64,000 bases of DNA from Allobosea sp. BK604 (GTDB taxonomy: Bacteria > Pseudomonadota > Alphaproteobacteria > Rhizobiales > Beijerinckiaceae). Below are positions 34,462 to 43,308 of this stretch, one piece after another; position 1 is the first letter of the stretch, and every line of letters begins with the position of its first letter. The notes beneath the pieces are model-generated. The model did not search any database, had not been told where the DNA came from, and saw only the letters and a program-made list of their open reading frames with translations. Location of the stretch: positions 1-64,000 of the forward strand of contig NZ_SLZF01000017.1 in the NCBI RefSeq assembly GCF_004341515.1. Direction: 5' to 3'. The translations under genes were made by a program, and so were the position numbers.

Positions 34462-35688
34462 ATGACCGTTTCCGCTCCTGTCCTTGCCGCTCCGGCGGCC
34501 GAACCCGTTTTGCGGCGCCCCTCGCTGGTCGGCCGCACGCGCGTGGGCCTCGCCGAGGCGCTGGCCGAGATCGGCGTTCCCGAGAAGGAGACGCGCATGC
34601 GCGTCGGCCAGCTCTGGAACTGGATCTACCATTACGGCGTCCGCGACTTTTCGGCGATGACGACGATCGGCAAGGGCTTGCGCGCCCAGCTCGCCGAGCA
34701 TTTCACGCTCGATCTGCCGGAGGTCACCGCCGAGCAGGTCTCCTCGGATGGCACGCGCAAATGGCTGATCCGGATGGCGCCGACCGGCCCGCGTGACCGC
34801 GGTGCCGAGATCGAGTGCGTCTATATCCCCGAGGTCGACCGCGGCACGCTCTGCGTCTCCAGCCAGGTCGGCTGCACGCTGACCTGCACCTTCTGCCATA
34901 CCGGCACGCAGCGCCTCGTGCGCAACCTGACCACCGAGGAGATCGTGGCGCAGTTGATGGTGGCGCGCGATCGGCTCGGCGACTTTCCCGGCCGTACCCC
35001 GCCGGAGGGCGCCTTCGTGCCGAGCGATGGCGGCCGCTTCGTCTCGAACATCGTCTTCATGGGCATGGGCGAGCCGCTCTATAATTTCGACGGCGTGCGC
35101 GACGCGATCGCCGTGATCTCCGACGACCAGGGCCTGTCGCTCGGGCGCCGGCGCATCACCGTCTCGACCTCGGGCGTCGTCCCGCAGATCGGCCCGCTCG
35201 GCGACGAGATGGGCACGATGCTGGCGATCTCGCTGCATGCCGTGCGCGACGAGCTGCGCAACGAGCTGGTGCCGCTCAACAAGAAATACCCGATCAAGGA
35301 CCTGCTCGAGGCCTGCCGGACTTATCCGGGGCTCTCGAACGCGAAGCGCATCACCTTCGAGTACGTCATGCTCAAGGGTGTCAATGACAGCGATGCCGAG
35401 GCGCGCGAGCTGGTCAGGCTGCTCAAAGGCATCCCGGCCAAGATCAACCTGATCCCGTTCAACCCCTGGCCCGGCACGCGCTATGAATGCTCGGACTGGG
35501 AGCGGATCGAGCGCTTCTCCGAGATCGTGTTCCGGGCCGGCTATGCCTCGCCGGTGCGCACGCCGCGCGGTCGCGACATCCTCGCCGCCTGCGGCCAGCT
35601 CAAGAGCGAGACCGAGAAGCTCTCGGCCCGCGCCAGGCTGATGCTGGAGCAGGGCGAGGTCGAGCAGTCCACTGCGCTTGCCGGTTGA
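34462..35688 (+). CDS. rlmN: Dual-specificity 23S rRNA/tRNA adenine-C2 methyltransferase
   Basis: Radical-SAM enzyme making 2-methyladenosine in 23S rRNA (A2503) and tRNA. It has 408 residues. An N-terminal helical domain (VGQLWNWIYHYGVRDFSAM) is followed by the iron-sulfur motif CTLTCTFCHTG near residue 137, VFMGMGEPLYNFDGVRDAI, the SAM-binding VSTSGVVPQI and KYPIKDLLEACR. The resolving cysteines are in the C-terminal DILAACGQLKSE and an upstream site. The ATG at 34462 is used; a GTG five codons upstream is possible. It is followed 3 bases later by a small membrane protein gene. Confidence 0.96.
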   Translation: MTVSAPVLAAPAAEPVLRRPSLVGRTRVGLAEALAEIGVPEKETRMRVGQLWNWIYHYGVRDFSAMTTIGKGLRAQLAEHFTLDLPEVTAEQVSSDGTRKWLIRMAPTGPRDRGAEIECVYIPEVDRGTLCVSSQVGCTLTCTFCHTGTQRLVRNLTTEEIVAQLMVARDRLGDFPGRTPPEGAFVPSDGGRFVSNIVFMGMGEPLYNFDGVRDAIAVISDDQGLSLGRRRITVSTSGVVPQIGPLGDEMGTMLAISLHAVRDELRNELVPLNKKYPIKDLLEACRTYPGLSNAKRITFEYVMLKGVNDSDAEARELVRLLKGIPAKINLIPFNPWPGTRYECSDWERIERFSEIVFRAGYASPVRTPRGRDILAACGQLKSETEKLSARARLMLEQGEVEQSTALAG

Positions 35689-35691
35689 GCG

Positions 35692-36174
35692 ATGCTGCGC
35701 TGGCTGCTGCTCATTCCCTTCGCTCTGTTGGTCGCGATCGGGACGGGGATGCTCGCCCTGCTCATCGCCAGCGTGGTCTCCCCCGATATTGGGCTGCTGA
35801 TCGGCGGCGGATTTGAGAGACTGCTCTGGGCTCTGTTCGACCAGGCCGAAGACGGCTTCGATCCTGGCCCGACGGCGGAAGCTGCCCTGACCCTGCTTGG
35901 CAGGCTCGGCTTCGCGATCATGGTCGCGCCCGTGGCGATCGTCGCCGTGGCAAGCGAGCTCTTCCGCTTGCGCAGCGGCCTGGTCCAGAGCGGATTGACG
36001 GGCTTGTTGGCAGCGCTCTTGCCGCTCGCGATGCTGCGTCTGGCGCGCACTCCGAACCCGGCCGAGCTGCAGGTCATCTCGGCCCTGTTCCTGGTCGGCG
36101 CCGCGACTGGCTTCGTCTACTGGCTCATCGCCGGGCGCGATGCCGGGGCCAAGCGTGCGGACGAGTTGGACTAA
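35692..36174 (+). CDS. Unassigned small membrane protein
   Basis: 160 residues, four hydrophobic stretches: LLLIPFALLVAIGTGMLALLIA (residues 5-27), the GFAIMVAPVAIVAVAS region (about 72-88), LTGLLAALLPLAMLRL and VISALFLVGAATGFVYWLIAG. I recognise no family. The gene starts 3 bases after the rlmN stop, so it is co-transcribed, which need not mean functional linkage. The stop TAA merges with a dispersed repeat. Confidence 0.75.
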   Translation: MLRWLLLIPFALLVAIGTGMLALLIASVVSPDIGLLIGGGFERLLWALFDQAEDGFDPGPTAEAALTLLGRLGFAIMVAPVAIVAVASELFRLRSGLVQSGLTGLLAALLPLAMLRLARTPNPAELQVISALFLVGAATGFVYWLIAGRDAGAKRADELD

Positions 36175-36175
36175 A

Positions 36176-36323
36176 GCAGTTTCGGGCGAAGCGGATACCG
36201 GTTCGTGTGGAGAAAATGCGCCGGATCAAAAGGACAGGGCATGTCCGCGATTCACAGAAGCGCGGGCATGCCCTGCATTTTCGAGCGAAGCGGATTTAGG
36301 TTCGCGTGAAGAAAATGCTCTAG
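36176..36323. repeat. Two TAGAGCATTTTC-family palindromes around a GGCATGCCC hairpin
   Basis: 36176-36219 (ttcgggcgaagcggataccg ... gagaaaatgc) and 36275-36323 (cattttcgagcgaagcgg ... gaaaatgctctag) are half-length copies. Between them 36236-36275 forms a hairpin from cagggcatg and catgccctg arms. The block separates the convergent membrane-protein and phosphatase genes. Confidence 0.8.
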
Positions 36324-36330
36324 CCGCGCC

Positions 36331-37023
36331 TCAGAGCCCGAGTGCCTTGCGCAGCTCGGCCTTGGCGACCGCGTACTCCGCCTGGAATTCCGGCTGGGCC
36401 ATGATGTTCGCGGCGATCACCGTGCCGGCGATGCGGCCGGCCTCGATATCGGCGCGGAAATGGATGCCGCCGATGACGCGGTTCTCACCATAGGCCCAGG
36501 CGCGGGCCATGATCTCCGGACGCTTTTCCGGAACCATGTTGGAGAGCACGATGCCCATCAGGGTGCCGACCGTGGTGTGGCCGGACGGATAGGCGCCGGA
36601 ATTCGAGATCTTCACGGCCGGCTTGACCAGTTGGCTGTACTGATGCGGGCGCGGACGCTTCCAGACGTCCTTGGCCGGGTCGACGACGGCGCCTTCGGTG
36701 GCGACGACACGGTCGAAGAAGCTGGAGAAGGCCGGCAGCGCCTCCTGCTTGAAGGCCGGACCCATCACATTGGCAAAGCGCCAGACATTCTCCTCGACAT
36801 CGGCCTGGGCCTGGGCCTCCATGTCCGGGGTGCGCGTGACCTGAAGCGTCAGCACCTCGGCGAGCTCCGCCCTGGTCTGCGCCGAATCATTCGCCGGGGG
36901 CGGCTTCAACAGCGTGAGCAGGTCGACGGTCTTGGCGGTCGCGAACGGTTTGGCCTCGTCGGCATGGACCGGCGAGCAAGCGAGAGCGACCGCAGTGAAG
37001 GCGGCGATGAGGATGGTGCGCAT
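36331..37023 (-). CDS. Periplasmic PAP2-family acid phosphatase
   Basis: A 230-residue class A-type phosphatase with a signal peptide (MRTILIAAFTAVALACSPVHA). The three-part active site is complete: KDVWKRPRP (K-x6-RP), YPSGHTTVG (PSGH) and GENRVIGGIHFRADIEAG (R-x5-H-x3-D). Soluble PAP2 enzymes of this type dephosphorylate a broad range of monoesters. Start chosen at the ATG giving the signal peptide. It lies 61 bases downstream of ggt on the same strand, possibly co-expressed. Confidence 0.92.
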   Translation of the reverse strand: MRTILIAAFTAVALACSPVHADEAKPFATAKTVDLLTLLKPPPANDSAQTRAELAEVLTLQVTRTPDMEAQAQADVEENVWRFANVMGPAFKQEALPAFSSFFDRVVATEGAVVDPAKDVWKRPRPHQYSQLVKPAVKISNSGAYPSGHTTVGTLMGIVLSNMVPEKRPEIMARAWAYGENRVIGGIHFRADIEAGRIAGTVIAANIMAQPEFQAEYAVAKAELRKALGL

Positions 37024-37084
37024 AGGGTAGTCTCCAGGGTGGAGACGGAAGTTGGCGCCCCGGACATGACAGTTTGACGATGGC

Positions 37085-38866
37085 TCAGTCGCCGATCGCC
37101 ACGCCCTCCCTGCGGCCATCTGCCCCGCCGAGATAGCCCTCGGGCGTCTTCACGATCGCCTGGATGCCGGAGGTCAAGTCTACCACCCTGACCTGATGGC
37201 CCTTTGCCTCCATCGCGGCCTTCCAGCCCTCAGCCTCGGTTCCCGCCTCGATTTCGGTCGGGCCGTTGCGGCTGCCGAAATTCGGGAAGTCGACGGCGCG
37301 CTGCGGGTCCAGCTTCCAGTCGAGCAGCGCGACCAGGGTCTTGGCGACATAGGGGATGATCTGGCTGCCGCCCGGCGAGCCGACAACCGCGTAGAGCCGG
37401 CCGAACGCATCGAAGACCAGCGTCGGTGCCATCGAGGAGCGCGGGCGCTTGCCGGGCTCGACGCGGTTGGCGATCGGCTTGCCGTCCTCTTCGGGCAGGA
37501 AGCTGAAATCGGTCAGCTCGTTGTTGAGCAGGAAGCCGCTCTTTGTCATCAGGCGCGAGCCGAACCCGTCCTCGATCGTGGTGGTCATCGCGACGGCATC
37601 GCCATTCGCATCCACCACCGAGATATGGCTGGTGCCATGTTCGATGCCGTCGGAGGGGGCGAGCAGCATGGCACGCTTGTTCGGCGGGTCGCCCGGCTTG
37701 GCCGTGCCCATCGATTTGTCCGGGCTGACGAGCAGAGCGCGCGAGCGGATATAGTCGGTATCGATCAACCCGCTGATCGGAACGCTGAGGAAGGCGGGAT
37801 CGGCGAGGTAGAGCCCACGATCGGCGAAGGCGAGCCGGCCGGCCTCGCTGAACCAATGCGCCCCCTCGGCGCCCGGACCCATCCGGGCCATGTCCCTGGT
37901 CTCCAGCACGCCGAGCATCTGCTGAATGGCGATCGCGCCCGAGCTCGGCGGGCCCATGCCGCAAATGCGCCAGACGCGATACTGGCCGCAAACGGGCTCG
38001 CGCTCCTCGACCTCATAGGCCTTGAGATCGGCCAGGGTCATATCGCCCGGATTGGTCTTGTGACCGGTCACCGTCGCGACGATGTCCTCGGCGATCGGGC
38101 CCGCATAGAACGCGTCGGCGCCGACCGCGGCGATGGTGCGCAAGGTCGCGGCGAAGGCCGGGTTCCTCAGCACGGTGCCGACCGGCTTCGCCTGGCCGTC
38201 CGGCTCGTAGAAATAAGCCGCGGCGAGCGGGTCCTTGCCCAGATTCTTTTCCAGGTTCAGCAGGCCGTTGAGGCGGGGCGAGATGGTGAAGCCGTCCTCC
38301 GCCAGCTTGATCGCCGGGGCGAGCAGCTCGGGCCAGGGCAGCTTGCCCCAGCGCTGATGCGCGGCCTCGAGCAGTTTCAAGGTGCCGGGCACGCCGACCG
38401 AGCGGCCGCCGACCACCGCATCGACGAATTTCATCGGCTTGCCGTCGGGGCCGAGGAAGCGGTTCGGCCGTGCCGCCTGAGGGGCGGTTTCGCGACCGTC
38501 GAGCGTGCTGACGCTCTTTCGCGCCTCGTCCCAATGGACCAGGAAGGCGCCCCCGCCAATGCCGGAGCTTTGCGGCTCGACCAGGTTGAGCACCAACTGG
38601 ATCGCGATCGCCGCGTCGACGGCGCTGCCGCCCTTGCGCAGGATGTCGCGGCCCGCCGCTGCCGCCAGCGGGTTGGCTGCCGCTGCCATGTAGCGCTGCG
38701 CCGTGCCGAGCGTCTTGGCGATGCGTCCCGTCGCGGCTTCCGGGGCCGGGGCGAGCGGAGCCTGCGTCTGCGCAGCGGCCGGCAATGCCGCGAGCATCAG
38801 GGCGGCAAGGAGAGGAAGCGCCTTGCGCCCCCTTCCGTTCAGGATGACTGGGAACGACATGGCCAT
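37085..38866 (-). CDS. ggt: Gamma-glutamyltranspeptidase
   Basis: Periplasmic enzyme that cleaves glutathione and transfers the gamma-glutamyl group. It has 593 residues with a signal peptide (ALPLLAALMLAALPAAAQ). The precursor is self-processed at the Thr of EHGTSHISVVD (about residue 410), giving large and small subunits. Other conserved parts are GGSAVDAAIAIQLVLNLVEPQ, SSGIGGGAFLVHWD and LDGRETAP in the large subunit, and MTTTIEDGFGSRL plus PRSSMAPTLVF and VGSPGGSQII in the small one. GAGGTC precedes the first ATG. Confidence 0.96.
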   Translation of the reverse strand: MAMSFPVILNGRGRKALPLLAALMLAALPAAAQTQAPLAPAPEAATGRIAKTLGTAQRYMAAAANPLAAAAGRDILRKGGSAVDAAIAIQLVLNLVEPQSSGIGGGAFLVHWDEARKSVSTLDGRETAPQAARPNRFLGPDGKPMKFVDAVVGGRSVGVPGTLKLLEAAHQRWGKLPWPELLAPAIKLAEDGFTISPRLNGLLNLEKNLGKDPLAAAYFYEPDGQAKPVGTVLRNPAFAATLRTIAAVGADAFYAGPIAEDIVATVTGHKTNPGDMTLADLKAYEVEEREPVCGQYRVWRICGMGPPSSGAIAIQQMLGVLETRDMARMGPGAEGAHWFSEAGRLAFADRGLYLADPAFLSVPISGLIDTDYIRSRALLVSPDKSMGTAKPGDPPNKRAMLLAPSDGIEHGTSHISVVDANGDAVAMTTTIEDGFGSRLMTKSGFLLNNELTDFSFLPEEDGKPIANRVEPGKRPRSSMAPTLVFDAFGRLYAVVGSPGGSQIIPYVAKTLVALLDWKLDPQRAVDFPNFGSRNGPTEIEAGTEAEGWKAAMEAKGHQVRVVDLTSGIQAIVKTPEGYLGGADGRREGVAIGD

Positions 38867-39035
38867 GGCCCGACCTCGCTGCGGCTGCCCCGCTCAAGAT
38901 TAGAGCATGACGGCGGCGGGTAGAACCACCATCACGATCGCGAGGCGCGCCAGCTTGCACCCGCTGTTGTCTTTGACCTGTCGAGGCGCGCGGCTAAGCT
39001 CCGAATCGATCGATCATTGCCAAAGGGGCCCCGGC

Positions 39036-39644
39036 ATGTCGTTTGCGCTATCCACCCCTCTTCGCCGGGGCCTCGTGCTCGCGGCGCTCGCCATATTCGG
39101 CATCGCGCTCGCCGGCTGCGGCGTCAACAACGTCCCGACGCTGGAGGAGAAGGCCAAGGCGGCCTGGAGCGAGGTGCAGAACCAGTACCAGCGTCGTGCC
39201 GACCTGATCCCCAACCTGGTCGAGACGGTGAAGGGCTATGCGACGCAGGAGCGCGAGGTCCTGACCCAGGTCATCGAAGCTCGCGCCAAGGCGACGCAGG
39301 TCAAGGTCGACGCCTCGACCATTACCGACCCGGCCAAGTTCAAGGAATTTCAGGACGCGCAGAATCAGCTCACCGGCGCGCTCAGCCGCCTGCTCGTCAC
39401 GGTCGAGCGCTATCCCGAGCTGAAATCGAACCAGAACTTCCTCGCCCTGCAATCGCAGCTCGAGGGCACGGAGAACCGGGTCGCGGTCTCCCGGCGCGAC
39501 TACATCCAGGCGGTGCAGGCCTTCAACACCGAGATCCGCACCTTCCCCGGCGTGATCTGGGCCAGGCTGTTCTGGGGCGCCAAGCCGATGGAGACCTTCA
39601 CGGCGACGGCGGGAGCCGAAAAACCGCCGGAGGTGAAGTTCTAG
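39036..39644 (+). CDS. LemA family lipoprotein
   Basis: A 202-residue LemA-like protein. Its N-terminal signal ends in a lipobox (IALAGC at about residue 28), so it is probably lipidated, unlike many LemA proteins that keep a plain membrane anchor. Signature segments: NNVPTLEEKAKAAWSEVQNQYQRRADLIPNLV in two parts, VKGYATQEREVLTQVIEARA, LSRLLVTVERYPELKSNQNFLALQSQLEGTENRVAV, and FPGVIWARLFW. Function unknown. Two TPM-domain genes follow, a conserved trio. The stop TAG belongs to the dispersed repeat at 39642. Confidence 0.93.
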   Translation: MSFALSTPLRRGLVLAALAIFGIALAGCGVNNVPTLEEKAKAAWSEVQNQYQRRADLIPNLVETVKGYATQEREVLTQVIEARAKATQVKVDASTITDPAKFKEFQDAQNQLTGALSRLLVTVERYPELKSNQNFLALQSQLEGTENRVAVSRRDYIQAVQAFNTEIRTFPGVIWARLFWGAKPMETFTATAGAEKPPEVKF

Positions 39645-39696
39645 AGCATTTTCGCGTTTCTTCGAACCGGTACCCACTTCGCTCGAAAATGCTCCA
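39642..39696. repeat. Dispersed palindrome, TAGAGCATTTTC family (short form)
   Basis: Runs tagagcattttcgcgtttct through accggtacccacttc to gctcgaaaatgctcca. The outer arms are inverted. It supplies the lemA stop codon and fills the 65-base gap before the first TPM gene, inside what should be an operon. Confidence 0.85.
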
Positions 39697-39709
39697 GGCG
39701 GATAATCCG

Positions 39710-40540
39710 ATGCGCCTTCACCGGCTGCCAGCTGCGATACGGGGCGTATTGGCGGCGGGTCTCGTGCTGGTCTTCGCCGGCATGGCTGCTGCCGAGCCGA
39801 CCTACCCCGCCCTCACGGGCCGGATCGTCGACGGCGCCAACCTGATCAGCCCCGAGGTTCGCGCCCGAATCGAGCAGAAGCTCGAGGCGCATGAGAAGAA
39901 GACGAGCGATCAGGTCGTGGTCGCGACCCTGCCCTCGCTGCAGGGGCTGACGATCGAGGATTTCGGCAATGGTCTCTTCCGGCACTGGCAGTTGGGCGCG
40001 AAAGCCAAGAACAATGGCGTGCTGCTGGTGGTGGCGCCGAATGAGCGCAAGGTCCGCATCGAGGTCGGCTACGGGCTCGAAGGCGCGCTGACCGACGCGC
40101 TTTCCAAGGTGATCATCACCACGGCGGTGGCGCCGAAATTCAAGAGCGGCGATTTCAGCGGCGGGATCGAGGGCGGCATCGACGCGATCCTCACCATTCT
40201 GGCGGGGGATGCCGAGGAATGGCAGCGCCGCGCCGAGATCCGCAGCGACGACAGCACGCTCGCGGAGGATATCGGCATCCTCCTGGTGATGGTGTTCATC
40301 ATCCTGATCATCATCGCGATCCTGCGCGATGTGAGACGGCCGCGTGGCCCGAATCGCAGCATCCATCGGACCCGCGACGGGCGCTGGATCAGCCTGCCGC
40401 AGACGGGTTCGAGCTGGAGCACCGGCTCGGGCTCCGGCTGGAGCAGTGGCGGGGGCTGGAGTTCGGGCGGCAGCTCCGGCGGCGGATTTTCCGGTGGCGG
40501 CGGATCGTCGGGCGGCGGCGGGGCTTCGGGAGACTGGTGA
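39710..40540 (+). CDS. TPM-domain protein, YgcG type, with Gly/Ser-rich tail
   Basis: 276 residues: signal peptide (LAAGLVLVFAGMAAAEP), TPM domain (about 30-160) with LTGRIVDGANLISPEVRARIE, TSDQVVVATLPSLQG, NNGVLLVVAPNERKVRIEVG and YGLEGALTDALS, then one membrane segment (DIGILLVMVFIILIIIAILR) and a C-terminal run of Gly, Ser and Trp ending GASGDW. This is the YgcG/MoxR-associated layout. TPM domains occur in thylakoid protein TLP18.3, a phosphatase; the bacterial role is unclear. It overlaps the next gene by one base. Confidence 0.92.
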   Translation: MRLHRLPAAIRGVLAAGLVLVFAGMAAAEPTYPALTGRIVDGANLISPEVRARIEQKLEAHEKKTSDQVVVATLPSLQGLTIEDFGNGLFRHWQLGAKAKNNGVLLVVAPNERKVRIEVGYGLEGALTDALSKVIITTAVAPKFKSGDFSGGIEGGIDAILTILAGDAEEWQRRAEIRSDDSTLAEDIGILLVMVFIILIIIAILRDVRRPRGPNRSIHRTRDGRWISLPQTGSSWSTGSGSGWSSGGGWSSGGSSGGGFSGGGGSSGGGGASGDW

Positions 40541-41145
40541 TGGATACGGAAGACCGGGACGCGATCGCCGAGGCGGTCAGGCAGGCGGAAGTGCTGACAT
40601 CGGGCGAGATCGTCGTCGTGATCGACCGCGCTGCCAGCAGCTATCGCTCCGTGCCGATGATCATGGCGCTGACCATCGCGCTCTTCGTGCCCTGGCCGCT
40701 CCTGCTGCTCACGATGACGAGCGCGCCGCGCATCTTCCTGATCCAGCTGATCTGCGCGGCGGTGCTATTGGCGGCATTGCTCTGGTACGGCCGCGGCGGG
40801 CGCTTCGTGCCCGGTTTCGTCAAGCGCAACCGGGCGCATGACGTCGCCCTGCGCGAGTTCACCGCGCGCGGCCTGACCCGCACGCGCGGCCGCACCGGGG
40901 TGCTGCTCTATGTCGCCGTGCAGGAACGCTATGCCGAGATCGTCGCCGATACCGGCATTGACGAGAAGGTCGAGCAGGAGACCTGGCGCGGCATCATCGA
41001 GCCGCTGCTGCTGGCGGCGAAGGAGGATCGCCTGCGCGAGGGGCTGATCGCGGCCGTAGCCGATCTCGGCACCGTGCTCGCGAAATACGCGCCGCCGGTC
41101 GCCAACGACGTCGACGAGCTGCCGAACAAGGTGGTCTTACTCTGA
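40540..41145 (+). CDS. Second TPM-domain membrane protein
   Basis: 201 residues, no signal peptide. It starts MDTEDRDAIAEAVRQAEVLTSGEIVVVIDR, the beginning of a TPM domain interrupted by two membrane segments (VPMIMALTIALFVPWPLLLL and IFLIQLICAAVLLAALLW). The domain then resumes with TRTRGRTGVLLYVAVQERYAEIVADTGIDEKV. The split layout is typical of the partner gene in lemA-TPM-TPM clusters. Start overlaps the previous stop (TGATG). Function unknown. Confidence 0.9.
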   Translation: MDTEDRDAIAEAVRQAEVLTSGEIVVVIDRAASSYRSVPMIMALTIALFVPWPLLLLTMTSAPRIFLIQLICAAVLLAALLWYGRGGRFVPGFVKRNRAHDVALREFTARGLTRTRGRTGVLLYVAVQERYAEIVADTGIDEKVEQETWRGIIEPLLLAAKEDRLREGLIAAVADLGTVLAKYAPPVANDVDELPNKVVLL

Positions 41146-41149
41146 TCTC

Positions 41150-41272
41150 GTCATTGCGAGGAGCATGAGCTCCGAATTAATCCGGAAGAACCTGCGCCCG
41201 GCGGCCCCTGGATTGCTTCGCGGAGCCTGTACTCGGGCTTGCCGAAGGCAAGACCCGGGTGCTCGCAACGAC
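41150..41272. repeat. Palindromic repeat, TCATTGCGAG family (long form)
   Basis: About 123 bases from gtcattgcgaggagcatgag to gctcgcaacgac, closely matching 12287-12410 in length, arms and the inner ctcgggc.tgccgaaggc block. It lies between the convergent TPM and DUF1223 genes. Confidence 0.85.
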
Positions 41273-41286
41273 GCTGAATATGCCGG

Positions 41287-42042
41287 TCAGCGCTTCGCCA
41301 GTGCCGCGCCCAAGATCGTGCCTGGGATCATGCCGTATTTGCTCGGCTGATCCGCCTGGACCAACACGACATAGCTGTCGGCGCCTTCGGCCTTGGTCGA
41401 GGCGATGGGGGCCTGGACCGTGGTCTGCGTCCCGGCCCAGTCGCCGACGCGGACCATGCCGCGCACGACATTGGCATAGGAGGCCGAGCGGCCCTTGTTC
41501 TCGCCGCGCTCGATGGGAACCATGACCAGCCGCGAGATCGGCACGACCCAGACGCCGCCGGGCTTGTCGCTGCCACCGGCGGCCGGGGTCAGCTGGATGC
41601 GCAAGGTGCCGGCCGCCTCGTCGAGCGAGACGGTGACCGGCAGCGCCGTGCCGGCCTGGTCCTTGACCGCCTTTTCAAGATTGGCCTTGTCCGAGCCGAC
41701 CATGTGGACGGTGCCGTTGACCACCGCCTGCGGCGTATAGATCTGACCGTCGCCGCGCGTCTTGGCGTAGAGCTTCTGGCGCTTGGTGAAAGCGTCCTGC
41801 GCGAGCGTGTCCTTCCAGCCGAGATAATCCCAATAGGTCACCGGCAAGGTCAGCGCGATCAGGCCGGGATCCTTGGCGAGCTCGACGAAGAGCGCATCGG
41901 CTGCCGGGCAGGAGGAGCAGCCCTGGCTGGTGAAGAGCTCGAGCACGGCCTTCGGCTTCGCCACCGGCTCGGCATGCGCCATCGTGCCGCCAAAAACGAG
42001 GGCAGCGAAGAGGGGGGCGGCGAGGCGGGTGCGATGAAGCAT
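41287..42042 (-). CDS. DUF1223 thioredoxin-like secreted protein
   Basis: A 251-residue exported protein: signal peptide (RLAAPLFAALVFGGTMAHA), then a thioredoxin-like domain beginning AVLELFTSQGCSSCPAADAL. The CxxC is CSSC, followed by VTYWDYLGWKDTLAQDAFTKRQ and TPQAVVNGTVHMVGSD. DUF1223 proteins are presumed periplasmic redox proteins; partners are unknown. It is the last gene of the lipid A cluster by position (67 bases after lpxXL), which may be coincidental. Confidence 0.9.
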   Translation of the reverse strand: MLHRTRLAAPLFAALVFGGTMAHAEPVAKPKAVLELFTSQGCSSCPAADALFVELAKDPGLIALTLPVTYWDYLGWKDTLAQDAFTKRQKLYAKTRGDGQIYTPQAVVNGTVHMVGSDKANLEKAVKDQAGTALPVTVSLDEAAGTLRIQLTPAAGGSDKPGGVWVVPISRLVMVPIERGENKGRSASYANVVRGMVRVGDWAGTQTTVQAPIASTKAEGADSYVVLVQADQPSKYGMIPGTILGAALAKR

Positions 42043-42109
42043 GACTCGAACTCGGCTGCAGCTTAACTGCGAGGTGTTACCAAAGCGCTGAACGGCCCTC
42101 ACTTGGAAA

Positions 42110-43090
42110 TCACGTTGCCTTGAAGGCGGGCTTAATTTGGGCAGTCTGTTCGTAATTCGCCAGCGCGGCGCTGCCAATCATGTTCGGCCGCCAGCGCCGG
42201 TGCATCCAGAGCCATTGCTCGGGGTGCTCGCGCACCCAGCCGTCGACGACGGCCGTCATCATCGCCATCGCGCCGGTGACGTCGATCTCGCCAGTGGCGT
42301 CGCGCGGCAGATCGAGCGGCGGCGTCAACTCGAGCCGGAAACGAAGGCCCGGCAGGCGGATGACGCGTACGCCATGGACCGGGCACTCGAAGCGACGGGC
42401 GAATTTGCCGAGGATCGGGTTGGTCAGCGCCGGGCGGCCCAGGAACGGCACCACGACGCCGCGCGTGAAATGCTGGTCGATCAGCATGCCGAGATGGCCG
42501 CCTCTCTCCAGCACGGCCTGCATGGCGAAGGCGGCGCCCTGCTTTGCCGCCGCGAGCCCGCCCATGGCGCCGGAGCGGATCTCGTGGACGACGCTGGCGA
42601 TGGCCGGATCGTTCGGGGCGCGGAAGACCGCGGTCGTCTCGAGATCGTAAGTGGCGGCGCAGATCGCCGGCAGCTCCCAATTGCCGAGATGGGCGGAGAA
42701 GATCAGGCCGGGCTTCTCGTCGTCCTTGAGCGCGATGAAATGCTCGATGCCCTGGACCTCGACGCGCGAGGGCTTGTCTGGATTGTGGTAGTCATAGTCG
42801 AACAGCGACTTGAGATGGGCGTATTCGGCGACGGTGCGGCCGAGATTCTCCCAGGCGCCGCGGGCGATCGCCTTGACCTCGGCCTCGCTCTTCTCCGGAA
42901 AGACGGCGCGGATATTGGCGAAGGCCACCCGGTTGACCGGGATCAGCGGGCTCGCGCTGCGCAGAAGCCAGCCGCCGAGATCGCTGGCGCGCTCCGGGCC
43001 GAGCAGGCGCAGGATGCCGAACAGCGCCCGGACCACGCCGATCATCACCGCGGCGAGCAGCCCGGCGGCAAACTGTTTCAGGCGTTTCAA
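42110..43090 (-). CDS. lpxXL: Very-long-chain acyltransferase of lipid A (LpxXL)
   Basis: A 326-residue LpxL/HtrB-family transferase, anchored by one N-terminal membrane segment. The catalytic HLGNWEL (His-x4-Glu) is at about residue 137; other family parts are NRVAFANIRAVFPEKSEAEV, GWVREHPEQWLWMHRRW. In Rhizobium LpxXL moves the 27-hydroxyoctacosanoyl group from AcpXL to lipid A; the gene's place downstream of acpXL and fabXL genes supports this over the ordinary lauroyl transferase. The chain length used here is inferred. Confidence 0.92.
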   Translation of the reverse strand: MKRLKQFAAGLLAAVMIGVVRALFGILRLLGPERASDLGGWLLRSASPLIPVNRVAFANIRAVFPEKSEAEVKAIARGAWENLGRTVAEYAHLKSLFDYDYHNPDKPSRVEVQGIEHFIALKDDEKPGLIFSAHLGNWELPAICAATYDLETTAVFRAPNDPAIASVVHEIRSGAMGGLAAAKQGAAFAMQAVLERGGHLGMLIDQHFTRGVVVPFLGRPALTNPILGKFARRFECPVHGVRVIRLPGLRFRLELTPPLDLPRDATGEIDVTGAMAMMTAVVDGWVREHPEQWLWMHRRWRPNMIGSAALANYEQTAQIKPAFKAT

Positions 43091-43308
43091 CGGGGTGAGG
43101 CCCTCTCCACTGCCGGAAAGGGCCGGCGTCAGCGGCGACTTGCGGCATTAGGGCGCGATGGTCAAGTGCAGATCAGGCACCGGCCTGATCCGGAGGAGCA
43201 GGCGAAGCCTGCGTCTCGCGGGATGCTGCCGATGGTTCCAGAGTCCGCTGAACCATCCGTCGGGACGAACTCTGCAACCGCTCCTCAGGTCGAGGGCTCG
43301 GTAAATCT

